Shown in pieces: positions 50,401-60,400 of a DNA stretch of 64,000 nt. This stretch comes from Solirubrobacter soli DSM 22325 (GTDB lineage: Bacteria > Actinomycetota > Thermoleophilia > Solirubrobacterales > Solirubrobacteraceae): contig NZ_KE384069.1 in the NCBI RefSeq assembly GCF_000423665.1, positions 299,588 through 363,587 of the forward strand, given 5' to 3'. Both the position numbers and the translations under genes were made by a program. The stretch's first letter is position 1. Each line of letters opens with the position of its first letter. Below the pieces are notes generated by a model. That model did not search any database and was not told the DNA's origin. It saw nothing but the letters and a program-made list of their open reading frames with translations.

Positions 50401-51004
50401 CATTGACGAAGATCGCGGCTTCGTCGTCGACCGTGAACAGCAGGCGGGCGTCCTGCGGCGCGTTCGCGAGGGTGAAGGTGGAGCGCAGGTAGCGCGTCAG
50501 CGCCGGCATGTTGTTGACGGCGTCGTCGTTCGTGTACCAGATCCACTTGTCGCCGCTGAAGTTCAGCGTGTCGGCGGGTGCGGCGATCCACTTCGCGGTC
50601 CAGTCCGCGCGCTGCAGCAGGCCGGTCTCGACGGTCGCGGGCGCGCTATAGGCGGAAGGCTGGCCCGTCTCGTCCCACGCGCGGACCTTCCACGTGTACG
50701 CGGTGCCGGAGTCCAGTGCGGGCCCGCCGTAGGGCACGTTCGCCGAGGCGGTCGAGTGCACCTCGCCGCTGTCCCAGATGTCACTCCCGTCCTTGGAGAC
50801 CACGACCTGGTAGGCGGACTGCTCGCGGCCGCGGCCGTCGCCGTGGAGCGTCCAGGCGAACGAGGGCCGCGCGTCTCCCAGGCCCAGGGGGTTGGTTTCA
50901 CGGTCCGCGGTGAGACCGGTGACGGTCAGCGGAGCGGCCGCGGCCGTGGACGGCACGACGAGCGCAGCGACCAGCGCCGCGCCGACGAGTGCGCGTGAGA
51001 ACAA
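47441..51004 (-). CDS. Secreted GH78 alpha-L-rhamnosidase
   Basis: An 1187-residue exported glycosidase. The start is TTG 51004 with GGAGGAG about 6 nt upstream, followed by a signal peptide ending near STAAAAP. N-terminal beta-domains include the typical WTAKWIAAP and LYVSALGMYEVHINGTKVGD. The (alpha/alpha)6 catalytic region has RDERLGWTGD (about 640, acid residues) and TTIWERWDG (about 900, Glu), both hallmarks of GH78. Residues about 1068-1187 are the C-terminal domain shared with the phosphatase and the giant protein (GAFTPGLAKDY to TFTLSTTAP). It removes terminal rhamnose from plant or microbial glycans outside the cell. Confidence 0.94.
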   Translation of the reverse strand: MFSRALVGAALVAALVVPSTAAAAPLTVTGLTADRETNPLGLGDARPSFAWTLHGDGRGREQSAYQVVVSKDGSDIWDSGEVHSTASANVPYGGPALDSGTAYTWKVRAWDETGQPSAYSAPATVETGLLQRADWTAKWIAAPADTLNFSGDKWIWYTNDDAVNNMPALTRYLRSTFTLANAPQDARLLFTVDDEAAIFVNGTQVIDTKATRDADENAWQKAIQLDVTSLLKPGANTIAVQVKNRLNQNGAQTPGGFIARLKTDSATFDTNNSWKTSTTGPAGWEQPAFDDNAWTPARELATYGSGPWGSNVSLPPQPSPYLRKDFSAAKQIASARLYVSALGMYEVHINGTKVGDAVLAPGWTEYSKRVPSQTYDVTSLVKQGDNAIGAILGDGWYSTRLQGGKKWGTNPALLAQLKITYADGTSTRIATDGTWQVGRGGLQTTGIYDGETYDARADKPGWDQPGFNAQWPSAVERNETMAVEPSQAPPIRVIDTLQLKAVTHPNAGTTIYDLGQNFAGWAKITTHGAAGTKLRLRFGELLNGDGTLYTTNLRSAQQTDTYTLRGSGTETYEPRFTYHGFRYVEVTGGTVDSLEGRVVSSDLPDYGTFTSSNALVNSIQSAIRWGQHSNFLGVPSDASQRDERLGWTGDIQAFASTGAFNEDASNYLGQWLQTLRDSQNTNGAFPDVAPVTCCGEGTAGWGDAGTVLPWALYRRYGDPRILTANYDAMTKWIAYLKANSSNLIRPNQGYGDWLAPDGSTPLDFIGTAFFAYSTDIVRQTAQALGKDEDAATYASLYSQIKSAFVNRWVRADGTVGSGSQTSYVLALKFGLVPDNLEQQAFDRLALDVSGRGNHLSTGFLGTPFLLNVLQDGGRGDLAYKILTQDSYPSWGYMLSRGGTTIWERWDGIRPDGSLQDAGMNSFNHYGLGSIGDWLYDDVGGLAPKDPGYKTQLVDPAVGELRSAGSAVKTSYGEAKTSWSRDAAGRLSIDVDLPVNTRAEVHVPLADGQQALESGKPANTQPGVTYKGTTNGDAVYEVGSGSYRFLAATVDATSVDTPVSGNVPATLALSLNPASFGAFTPGLAKDYAATLTGVVTSTAGDATLTVHDPSATATGRLVNGSFALAQPLQIEGKPVSGASNPTPLKSWAAPISNDPLTLAATQSIGANEALRTGSYAKTLTFTLSTTAP

Positions 51005-51043
51005 TTTCTCTCCTCCCTGCGTGAACTAAACGCTTGGAGCGTA

Positions 51044-51071
51044 CAAAACGACCACAAACGAACGCAAACGA
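51044..51071. promoter_or_regulatory. Helically phased direct repeats CAAA(A)CGA in rhamnosidase/mutY region
   Basis: CAAAACGA (51044-51051), CAAACGA (51055-51061) and CAAACGA (51065-51071) recur every 10-11 bp in the 95-bp divergent gap. They lie upstream of the rhamnosidase start, near a minus-strand TACGCT, and could bind an activator. Confidence 0.4.
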
Positions 51072-51086
51072 CAACCGTCGCCGATG

Positions 51087-51092
51087 TACCGT
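51087..51092 (+). promoter_or_regulatory. -10-like box (TACCGT) of mutY
   Basis: TANNNT ending 7 nt before the ATG at 51100, without a Shine-Dalgarno sequence. Confidence 0.45.
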
Positions 51093-51099
51093 CTCTGAC

Positions 51100-51879
51100 A
51101 TGGACGTGGGGGCGCTTCTCGATTGGTACGCGGGCGTGCGGCGGCCGCTGCCGTGGCGGTTCACGCGCGATCCCTACGCGCTGCTCGTGTCGGAGGTGAT
51201 GCTCCAGCAGACCCAGGCGCTGCGGGTCGTGCCGTACTACGAGCGCTGGCTCTCGCGGTTCCCGGACGTGGATGCGTTGGCCTGCGCCCCGGTCCGCGAC
51301 GTGCTCGCGCTGTGGAGTGGGCTCGGCTACAACCGCCGCGCGCTCGCCTTGCAGCGGGCGGCGGGGGTCGTTGCCGAGTCGGGCTGGCCTCCGGATCTGA
51401 CGACGCTGCCGGGCGTCGGGCCGTACACGGCCGCGGCGGTGTCGTCGTTCGCGTGGGACGTACAGGTCGCCGCGGTGGACACCAACGTGCGGCGCGTGCT
51501 CTCGCGCCGCGACGGGGTGGTGCATTCTGATCGCGAGTCGGCGGCGCGCGCCGCTTCGCTGCTGCCGGCCGGGCGGGCGGCGGAGTTCAACCAGGCGATG
51601 ATGGAGCTCGGCGCGACGGTCTGCCGCCCGCGGACGCCCGTGTGCTCTGACTGTCCCGTCGCGGCCGGGTGCCACGGGCCGCTGCCGGATGCGCCGCGCC
51701 GGCGGGCGTCCGTCCGCTTCGAGGACACCGACCGCTGGGCGCGCGGGCGCGTGCTCGCGGCGCTCTTGGAGGGGTCTGAGCCGCCGGTCTCGGGCGCGCG
51801 TCTGGAGCGCGCTCTCGTGGGCCTGGAGCGCGACGGTCTCATCGTCCGCTCCCCCGACGGCTCCGCCCAGCTTCCGTGA
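51100..51879 (+). CDS. mutY: A/G-specific adenine glycosylase
   Basis: A 259-residue base-excision enzyme that removes adenine opposite 8-oxoguanine. Catalytic Glu lies in SEVMLQQTQ, the helix-hairpin-helix is LPGVGPYTAAAV, and the catalytic Asp is in VDTNVRRVL. The 4Fe-4S cluster uses CRPRTPVCSDCPVAAGC (Cx6Cx2Cx5C). Only about 60 residues follow the cluster, so the NUDIX-like 8-oxoG-recognition domain of E. coli MutY is missing or much reduced, as is common in actinobacterial MutY. ATG 51100 agrees with the -10 box 7 nt upstream. Confidence 0.95.
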   Translation: MDVGALLDWYAGVRRPLPWRFTRDPYALLVSEVMLQQTQALRVVPYYERWLSRFPDVDALACAPVRDVLALWSGLGYNRRALALQRAAGVVAESGWPPDLTTLPGVGPYTAAAVSSFAWDVQVAAVDTNVRRVLSRRDGVVHSDRESAARAASLLPAGRAAEFNQAMMELGATVCRPRTPVCSDCPVAAGCHGPLPDAPRRRASVRFEDTDRWARGRVLAALLEGSEPPVSGARLERALVGLERDGLIVRSPDGSAQLP

Positions 51880-51893
51880 GCGCCGACGCTCCC

Positions 51894-51899
51894 TATCCT
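51894..51899 (+). promoter_or_regulatory. -10-like box (TATCCT) of the DivIVA-like gene
   Basis: TANNNT ending 8 nt before the GTG at 51908, supporting that start. Confidence 0.4.
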
Positions 51900-51907
51900 G
51901 AGCGATC

Positions 51908-52789
51908 GTGGACCGGGACCGCATCGAACGCCGCGACTTCCCCACCGGCCGCCGCGGCTACGACCCGGCGGCGGTGGACGAGCACCTCCGCCGCGTCGCC
52001 GACGAGTTCGAGGCGCACGTCCAGGCGCCCGCCCCGTCCCTCGCCGCGAGCACGTCCGAACAGGTCCGCCTGATCCTCGAGGCGGCCGAACGCGGCGCCG
52101 CCGACATGCGTGCCGCCGCCGGCGCCGAGGCCTCCGGCCACGTCACCCGCGTGCAGGACGCCGCCGACGGCATGCTCGCAAAGCTCAACGCGCTCGAGGC
52201 CGAGCTCAACCGCCTCGTCGGCGCGCTGCGCGAGTCGGGCGAGCGCCTCGTCGCCGGCCTCAACGACCTCCAGGAGCAGGCCACCTCGCTCCCCACCGCC
52301 GCCGACACTCCCGCGACGCCCGCACCCGCCGCCGACACGCCGGCCGCGCCCGCCGACGTCGCGCCGCCGCCCGCCGACGTCGCGCCACCGCCCGCCGACG
52401 TCGCGCCACCGCCCGCCGACGTCGCGCCGCCGCCCGCCGACGTCGCGCCGGCGCGCGCCACGCCTGCGGCCGACACTCCCGCCGCGCCCGCCGGCGACTC
52501 GCCGCCGCCGGCCGACGACCCGCCCGCGCCCGCCGGCGACGCGTCTCTCCACGACTCGCCGCCCCTCTCCGCGCCCGACGCGCCCGACTGGCCCGTCCCG
52601 GCGGCCGACACGCTGTTTCCCGAGGAGCCGCAGCCCGAGCCCGAAGACGCGGGCGCGCGCCTCATCGCCCTCAACATGGCCCTCGCCGGCAGTCCACGCA
52701 AGGACACGCGCGCGTACCTCGCCGAGCACTTCGACCTCCCCGATCTCGAGGCGCTCCTCGACGACGTCTATGCGCGGGCCGGCGGATGA
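51908..52789 (+). CDS. DivIVA-domain-like protein with Pro/Ala repeat linker
   Basis: A 293-residue protein. The first 50 residues (IERRDFPTGRRGYDPAAVDE) resemble the membrane-curvature-sensing DivIVA N-domain (FxxxxRGYDxxxVD). A predicted coiled coil (about 55-130) follows, then a disordered linker with 4.7 copies of ADVAPPP encoded by a 21-bp tandem repeat. The C-terminal 50 residues (LIALNMALAGSPRKDTRAYL) form a small helical module of unknown function. DivIVA relatives organise poles and septa; the exact role is unknown. GTG start 51908; the stop overlaps the carboxypeptidase ATG. Confidence 0.75.
   Translation: MDRDRIERRDFPTGRRGYDPAAVDEHLRRVADEFEAHVQAPAPSLAASTSEQVRLILEAAERGAADMRAAAGAEASGHVTRVQDAADGMLAKLNALEAELNRLVGALRESGERLVAGLNDLQEQATSLPTAADTPATPAPAADTPAAPADVAPPPADVAPPPADVAPPPADVAPPPADVAPARATPAADTPAAPAGDSPPPADDPPAPAGDASLHDSPPLSAPDAPDWPVPAADTLFPEEPQPEPEDAGARLIALNMALAGSPRKDTRAYLAEHFDLPDLEALLDDVYARAGG
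52352..52449 (+). repeat. 21-bp tandem repeat, about 4.7 copies
   Basis: Unit GCCGACGTCGCGCCNCCGCC plus C, repeated in frame from 52352 and encoding ADVAPPP. Copies differ only at one third-codon position, so expansion is recent. It is coding sequence, not CRISPR. Confidence 0.85.
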
Positions 52790-54315
52790 AGGAGCTCGAG
52801 GAGCTCCGCAGGCGCGCGGGTGAGATCGCCGACCTGTCCGGGATCGGCGGCCTGCTCCTGTGGGATCAGAACACGATGATGCCCCCGGGCGGCGCCGACG
52901 CGCGGGCGGACCAGTTCGAGGCGCTCGAGCGGATCGTCCACGACCGGATCACCGACCCACGGCTGGGCAAGCTCCTCGACGCCCTGGAGCCGTACGAGGC
53001 CGAGGCGGACCCCGAGTCCGACGACGCCGCGCTGATCCGCAACCTCCGGCGCGACCACCGCAAGGCGGTCAACGTCTCAACGGACCTCGCGGCCGAGATC
53101 GCGACCGCCAACGCGCACGCGCAGCAGGCCTGGATGGCCGCCCGCGAGAAGGGCGACTTCGCGCTCTTCCAGCCGGCGCTCGAGAAGGTCCTCGAGCTCA
53201 GCCACTCCTACATCGCCTGCTTCGACAACGCGGGCTTCGCCCACCCGTACGACGTCCTGCTCGACGACTACGAGCCGAGCCTCACCACCGCGGAACTGCA
53301 AACCCTCTTCAGCACGATCCAGCAGGAACTCGTCCCGCTGGTCTCGGCCGCCGCGGCGGCGGGGGAGGACGGGAGGGTCTTCCCGGGCCACTTCGCGCAG
53401 AACGACCAGAAGGCGCTGGCGACGGAGCTGCTCGCCGCCGTCGGGTTCGACTCCGAGCACTGGCGGCTGGACCCCTCCGTCCACCCGTTCGCGCGCAGCA
53501 TGGCCCACACCGACGTCCGCCTCACCACCCGCTGGGAGGAGGACGACCTCGCGATGGCGCTCTACAGCTGCCTGCACGAGTTCGGCCACGGCCTCTACGA
53601 GGCGCAGATGGACCCCGCGCACTACCGGACGACGCTCAACGAGGCGACCGGTCTCGGCGTCCACGAGTCGCAGTCGCGCCTCTGGGAGAACCTCGTCGGT
53701 CGCTCCCAGCCCTTCTGCGAGTACGCGCTCCCGCTGCTGCGCAAGCATCTCGCCGGCCCGTTCAACGCCATCGAGGTCCCCGAGCTGTACCGCAACGTCA
53801 ACCAGGTCCGGCTCTCCCTGGTGCGGATCGAGGCGGACGAGACGACGTACAACCTCCACATCGCGCTGCGGTTCGAGCTCGAGCTCGCGCTGATCGAAGG
53901 GCGGCTGGCCGTCAAGGACCTGCCCGACGCGTGGAACGAGGCGACCCACCGGCTCCTCGGCCTCGAGACGTCGACCCTCAAGGAGGGCGTCCTGCAGGAC
54001 ATCCACTGGGGCACGGGGATGATCGGCTACTTCCCGACCTACACGATCGGGAACCTGATGGCGGCCCAGCTGTGGCGCGCCCTTGAGACCGACCTCCCGG
54101 ACATCGACGCGACCATCGCCGCCGGCGACTTCGCCCCGCTCCGCGAGTGGCTGCGCGAGAACATCCACCGCCACGGCCGCAAGTTCACGTCGCGCGAGCT
54201 GCTCCAGCGCGTCACGGGGGAGGAGCTCCAGGTGGAGCCCTTTCTGTCGTATCTCGAGACGAAGTTGCTGGACGCCGGGCTGCTTTCTGCGCCCGTACGA
54301 GTTCCTCGCTCGTAA
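52786..54315 (+). CDS. M32-family metallocarboxypeptidase
   Basis: A 509-residue zinc carboxypeptidase of the Taq/Pfu family M32. The zinc motif HEFGH is at about residue 265, with the third ligand Glu in GVHESQSRLWEN. The HPFA, TTRW and GTGMIGYFPTYTIGN stretches are also family hallmarks. Near-standard length. It removes C-terminal residues from peptides in the cytoplasm with broad specificity. The ATG is joined to the DivIVA-like stop (ATGA). Confidence 0.95.
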   Translation: MKELEELRRRAGEIADLSGIGGLLLWDQNTMMPPGGADARADQFEALERIVHDRITDPRLGKLLDALEPYEAEADPESDDAALIRNLRRDHRKAVNVSTDLAAEIATANAHAQQAWMAAREKGDFALFQPALEKVLELSHSYIACFDNAGFAHPYDVLLDDYEPSLTTAELQTLFSTIQQELVPLVSAAAAAGEDGRVFPGHFAQNDQKALATELLAAVGFDSEHWRLDPSVHPFARSMAHTDVRLTTRWEEDDLAMALYSCLHEFGHGLYEAQMDPAHYRTTLNEATGLGVHESQSRLWENLVGRSQPFCEYALPLLRKHLAGPFNAIEVPELYRNVNQVRLSLVRIEADETTYNLHIALRFELELALIEGRLAVKDLPDAWNEATHRLLGLETSTLKEGVLQDIHWGTGMIGYFPTYTIGNLMAAQLWRALETDLPDIDATIAAGDFAPLREWLRENIHRHGRKFTSRELLQRVTGEELQVEPFLSYLETKLLDAGLLSAPVRVPRS

Positions 54316-54397
54316 GTCATAGGACCGTTCCACCGATAGCTCGCGCACTTCTGTGAAGGCGGGCTACACGAAGCACTCATTCACCCGACGTTTGCCG

Positions 54398-54445
54398 TAG
54401 ACTTTCGTCGTGCTGGCTGACATAAGTCGGTTACACGAGGAGAGG
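54398..54445 (+). promoter_or_regulatory. Promoter -10 and ribosome-binding site of the giant gene
   Basis: TAGACT (54398-54403) is a -10-like box, and AGGAGAGG (54438-54445) is a strong Shine-Dalgarno sequence 5 nt before the ATG at 54451, giving a leader of about 40 nt. The remaining 135-bp gap after the carboxypeptidase shows no gene. Confidence 0.45.
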
Positions 54446-54450
54446 AACAC

Positions 54451-57400
54451 ATGCGGGGAGACCGGAGGGTGCGTGTGGCGATCGCCGCTGCGCTGTCGGC
54501 GGGCGCGCTACTCGCGACCGCGGGCGCTGCGCAGGCACAGCGCCCGGCGAACCTGGGCGAAGGTGCGCCCGTAGGCCAGAGCGGCGTTCAGCTCTACAAC
54601 TTCAGGGATTACCTGAGCGGAGGAACCGGAGAGATCCTCTGTCCGGCGTCACCGACGCCGCCGACGCCGTACTGCGTACCGACGCTGCCGGCCAACAACG
54701 TCAACGCCCGCCTGGAGCGGCTGTTCGCGTTCCTGCAGGCGCAGGGCATCAAGAACGTCGAGCTCTACGGCTATCCGGGCAACCCGTTCCCGAGCGGCTC
54801 GAGCCCGCAGGGCAACCGGCAGGGCCTGCTGGACCTGCGCGCGCTCGGCGACAAGTACGGCCTCCGCTTCCCCGCCCGTCACGGCAGCCTCAGCGAGAGC
54901 ACCTGGGACGGGGAGATCGCGGCCGCGAAGATCCTCGGTCAGGAGATGGTCGGCGAGGGCGGCACCGGTGGTGCCGGCAGCCTCGGCAACCTCTCACAGA
55001 CGCTGGCGACCGCGGCCCAGCTGAACAAGCTCGGCAAGCGCTCGGTCGAGGCCGGCGTCGGCCCCGCGTACTTCCACAACCACAACAGCGAGTTCTCCAC
55101 CCGCTTCAACGACTCCAACGGCCAGCTCAAGAGCGCGTGGGAGATCGTGATGGACAACACGGACCCGCGCTACGTCGTGGGGCAGATCGACATCGGCTGG
55201 GCCGTGTGCGGTGCCTCGGGTCACGCGACGCCGTCGGATCCGGCGGTCGGCGCGACCTACGTGAACCAGATGATCCAGAAGTTCGGTCGCCGGGTCATCT
55301 CGTTCCACGTCAAGGACATGGCCGCGGGCGGCATCAAGCCCGACTGCGGCGACGGCGATCAGCGCACGATCGGCAAGGGCGTCATCAACTTCGCCCCGCT
55401 CTTCACGTCCGCCAAGGGCAAGACGAAGTACTACTTCGGCGAGCGCGACCCCGTCGGGCTCGGCGGGGCGACGAACTTCAACCCGTTCACGAACGCCGCC
55501 GAGGGCGCGGCGGCGATGAAGGCCGACCCGGCTCCGTCGCTGAAGGCCTTCCCGCAGCTGTTCTCCTCGGTGCCGAAGGGCACGCCCGCGTCGGCGAACC
55601 AGCAGCCGGTCAAGATCACGAATGACGGCGACGCGCCGCTCGTGATCGCAGGCGGCGCCAACGCGATCCAGATCGAGGCCGACGCCGCGGACGGCGGGGC
55701 CGCCACGGCCGCGGACTTCGCCGTCGTGAGCGAGAACTGCCGCGGCAAGTCGCTCGCCCCCAACGCGAGCTGCACGATCAACGTCGGCTTCAAGCCGACC
55801 CGCACCAACTACACGTCCGTGGCCCGGCTCGTCATCGACTCCAACAGCGACGACGCCGTCGAGCGGGTCCTGCTCACCGGCACTCAGACGCCGCCGAAGG
55901 TGCTCGTGTTCAGCGGTCCGTCGGACGCGACGATCGACGCCGGCGTCAACGCGATCAAGGACCTCGGCACCGCCAACGACTTCGCGGTCGACACCGGCTC
56001 CGACGCATCCGTCTTCACCGCGGCCAACCTCGCGAACTATCGCGCCGTCGTGTTCCTCAACAACGCGGGCGACCGCCTGAACGCGGCGCAGGAGACCGCC
56101 CTGCAGGGCTACATCCAGGGCGGCGGCGGGTTCGTCGGCATCGGCTCGGCGGCCGAGGCCGAACCGAGCAACAGCTTCATCACCGGCCTGATCGGCGCCC
56201 GCCCGGACGCGGCGAGCCCGACCACCGCCTCCGACCAGGTCGTCGTGTTCGGCGACCGCGTCCATCCCGCCACCAAGGGCCTGCCGCTCGAGTGGACGCG
56301 CAACGACATCTACTACCGCTGGACCACCCGCCCCACGGGCACGGTCCACACGCTCGCCCGCCACCGCGCCGTCGGCGCGGCGGCCGGTGACGGCACCACG
56401 ACGGGCGGCACCGACTGGCCGATCTCCTGGTGCCGCGACTACCAGGGCGGCCGTTCCTTCTACACCGGGATGGGCCGCACCGCGGCCGGCTACGGCCAGG
56501 CCGACCTCAAGAAGCACCTGCTGGGCGCGATCCAGTGGGCCGGCGGCCTCGTTCGCGGCGGCTGCAAGGCCACGATCATGTCCAACTACTCGACCGAACG
56601 CCTCGTCAGCGCCGCGTCCGGTGACCTGACCGCCAGCGGTGAGTCGCACGGCGTGTCGCTGGCCAACAACGGCTGGGCGATCTACATCGGCCGTGCCGAC
56701 TGCCGCACGAACGCCGAGCGGGGGAAGATGGTCGGGCTCGCGTCGCAGGCGCAGATCCTGGACTTCGCCAACCGCAACGTCGGCGTCGGCTGCGGCACGA
56801 TCCACATCCTCGATCCGAAGGCCGTCAACGGCACCGTCAACTCCGGGGTGACGCAGGCGGCGGTGCTGCCCGTCTACGGCGATCGCGGCGGCGGAAACGA
56901 GGTCAACGGCAAGATCGAGACGGGCCTGCTCGGCGTCGCCGCGGCGCCGGACTTCGCCACGACGGGGCACATCTACCTGCAGTACGTCCCGACGTTCAAC
57001 CCGGACAACCCGGTGCATCCCGGCATGGCCGACGGCGACCAGCGCCGGATCACGAAGATGGCCCAGGCGCGCATCTCACGCTTCACGGTCAATCTCAACA
57101 CCAAGAAGATCGACCTCGACTCCGAGGTCACGATCTTCAACTACGACCTGCAGATCTGGAGCTGCTGCCATCAGGGCGGCGGCATGGCCTTCGACTCCGA
57201 GGGCAACCTCTATGTGACGGTCGGCGACGACAACTCGTCGCAGTCGACCAACGGCTACTCGGGCAACTACCAGCCGCAGCGCTGCCCGACGGGCGACCCG
57301 ACGCAGGCGACCAACACGCACTGCGGAGCCAACAACGTCGCGTTCAACGACGCGCGCAGAACCGCCGGCAACACCAACGATTACAACGGCAAGATGCTGC

Positions 57401-60400
57401 GCTTCAACCCGATCGACAACCTGGCGGACGGGTCGAAGCCGGCGGTCGGCGTGGGCACCACCTACACGCTGCCGACCGCGAGCTCGCCGAACGGTCCGAA
57501 CCTGTTCGACGGCACCGAGGGCGGCGGCGGCAAGGCCAAGCCCGAGATCTACGCGATGGGTCTGCGCAATCCGTCGCGGATGACGATCGATCCGGTCACC
57601 GACGTGCCGTATGCCGCGTGGGTGGGCCCGGATGCCGGCTCGCCGTCGGCGACGCAGGGTCCGTCGACGTATGAGACCGCCACGCAGCTGCCGACGGCCG
57701 GCAACTATGGCTGGCCGTACTGCATGGGCAACAAGCAGGCCTACCGCGATCGCATCGCGGACGGCTCGCTGCGCACGACCAACACCACCGGCTATGTGAC
57801 CGGCGGTCCGGCGAGCGCGCCCACGAACGGTTGGTATGACTGCAACAACCTCGTCAACGACTCGACCAACAACACCGGTCTGGTCACGCTGCCGCACGTC
57901 ACGGGCACCGGCAAGGACGCGGGCACGGCGCATTCCAACAACGTCTGGTACAGCCGCGGCAACCCGAACAACAGCAACGGCTGCCCGCAGTTCCCGCGCG
58001 AGCAGGGCGCCAACAACGCTCCCAACTACGGCTCGACGTCGCCGACGCAGCTGTGTCCGTACCTGACCGCCTCCGGCGCGACGGTGTTCACGGGCCCGGT
58101 CTACCGGTACAAGGAGGGCGCGGACAACTCCGCGCGCTGGCCGAAGTACTGGGACGGCCGCTGGTTCCTGAACGACTTCGGCAACAACAGCGCCAAGCAC
58201 GCGCTGCTGCTCGATCCGGCGTCCGACCAGGACGGCTCCCAGCCGATCTACGCGGACTCCTTCCGCGGTTCGCTCCCCTGGGGCGCGAACTACATGGACT
58301 CCAAGTTCGGTCCGGACGGCGCCCTCTACGTGCAGGTCTACGAGGGCTTCTTCACGACCGGCTCGGGCGCCGGCCTGTACCGCTTCAAGTACACCGGCGG
58401 CCCGGACACTCCCGGCCCGGACCTGCAGTGGACCTCGACGGCCACGGCGCGGACGGTCCAGTTCTCGGCCGGCGCCTCAGGCGGCGTCGCCTACGAGTGG
58501 GACTTCGGGGACGGTGAGACGGCCGCGGGGACCAACCCGCTGCACGCCTACGCCGCGCCCGGCGCCTACACGGCGAAGCTGACGGTGGTCTATGCCGACG
58601 GTGAGCGCGCGACGCAGACGTTGAGCGTCCCGGTCTCCGACGACACGGCCGCCCCGACCACGACGGTCCAGCTCAACGACGCCACGCCGGCCGCCACCTA
58701 CACGGCCGCCGTGAAGGTCGGCCTGCGGGCCAACGACGGCACCGGCGGCGCCGGCGTCGAGTGGACGGAGTACCGGATCGACGGCGGGTCCTGGACGCGC
58801 AAGGACAACACGGCCAACGCCTCCCCGTTCGTGACCGAGTTCACGGTCGGCGACGAGGGCTACCACACGGTCGAGTTCCGCTCCCGCGACAAGGCGGGCA
58901 ACGTCGAGTCGCCGATCGGGACGGTCACGTTCGCCATCGACCTCCCGGGCGGTGGCAACGGCGGCTGCTCGGCGCAGTCGGATCAGTTCAACGGCTCGGC
59001 CCTGGACCCGAAGTGGCAGATCGTCAACCCGCTCGCCGGCAACCCGCCGACCGTGGGCAGCGGGCGTCTGACGATGCCGATGGTGCAGGGCGACCTGTAC
59101 ACGAACACGGGCAACGCGCAGGCGCTGATGCAGGCCGTGCCGAGTGGCTCGTGGGTCGCGACCGCCAAGGTCGCCCACGCGACGATCAACGCCGACGGCC
59201 GGGCGGCCGGCCTGGCGCTGATCAACACGCTCAACCCGAACTACCTGCTCAAGACGACGGTCCAGTACAAGACCGACACCGATCCGAACACGGCCGGCAA
59301 CCAGCCGGGCAAGTGGACGGAGCGCGTGCTGACGGCCAACAACGCGTCGGTCGTCATCCCGCCGGCCACGGTCCCGTGGCCCAACTCCGGGGCGCTCAAC
59401 ACGAGCGGTGAGTTCATCTGGGTGCGCTTCGTCTACGACGACGCGGCCAAGACGATCACGACCTGGTCCTCGACCAACGGCACGACGTTCAACTCGTTCG
59501 GCGCGCCGATCTCGGTCACGCAGTACCTGTCCCAGCCGGGCGGTCTGCGGGTCGGCGTGTTCACCAAGCACGACGCGGGCGGCACCGACGACATCGCGCA
59601 GTTCGACGCGTTCAACGTGGTCTCGTCCTCGGATCCGCAGATCCCGGGCGACGACTGCGGCGGCGACGGCTCGTGCCCGCAGACGGACGAGTTCACCGGC
59701 TCCACGATCGACCCGAAGTGGTCGCTGGTGAACCCGATCACGGGCGCGAACCCGACGGTGGCCAACGGCCGCCTGGTCGTCCCGCTCCGCCAGGCCGACC
59801 TGTACGCGGCGACGGGCAACGCCCAGCTGCTGCTGCAGCAGGCCCCCGCGACGGGCTCGTGGACCGCGACCGCGAAGGTCGTGCACTCGGGTCTGACCGC
59901 GGATGGCGAGGCGCTCGGGCTCGGGCTGATCAACAGCTTCAGCCCGAACTACTTCGTCAAGGCGACGGTGCAGTACAAGAACGACACCGATCCGAACACC
60001 TCCGGCAACCAGCCGGGCAAGTGGGCGGAGCGGGTGCTGACCGCCAACGGGTCGGCGATCACGCTGCCCCCGGCGACCGTGCCGTACCCGAACTCCGGTG
60101 CGCTCAGCACCTCCGGGGACTACATCTGGGTTCGGCTCGCCTACGACGACGTGGCCAAGACCCTGAACACGGCGACGTCGACGGACGGGGTCACGTTCAC
60201 GACGTTCGGCGCGCCGATCTCGACGACGCAGTACCTCAACCAGCCGGGCGGCTATCGCATCGGCGTGTTCGGCAAGCGCGACGGCAACTCGGCGAACAAG
60301 AACGTCGAGCTCGAGTCGTTCACGCTCGAGACGGCGGACTGCGGCGGCACCGGCGGTGACACGACGGCGCCGAGCACGACGAACGTGCTCGACCCGACGA

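Noticed and set aside
51771-51781. GGGGTCTGAG near the end of mutY as a second REP-type arm
   Set aside because: Only half of the GGGGTCTGACCCC core is present and no inverted partner lies nearby.
52352-52449. Regular 21-bp repeats as a possible CRISPR array
   Set aside because: Units are contiguous without spacers, stay in frame and encode ADVAPPP in a protein linker. No cas genes are near.
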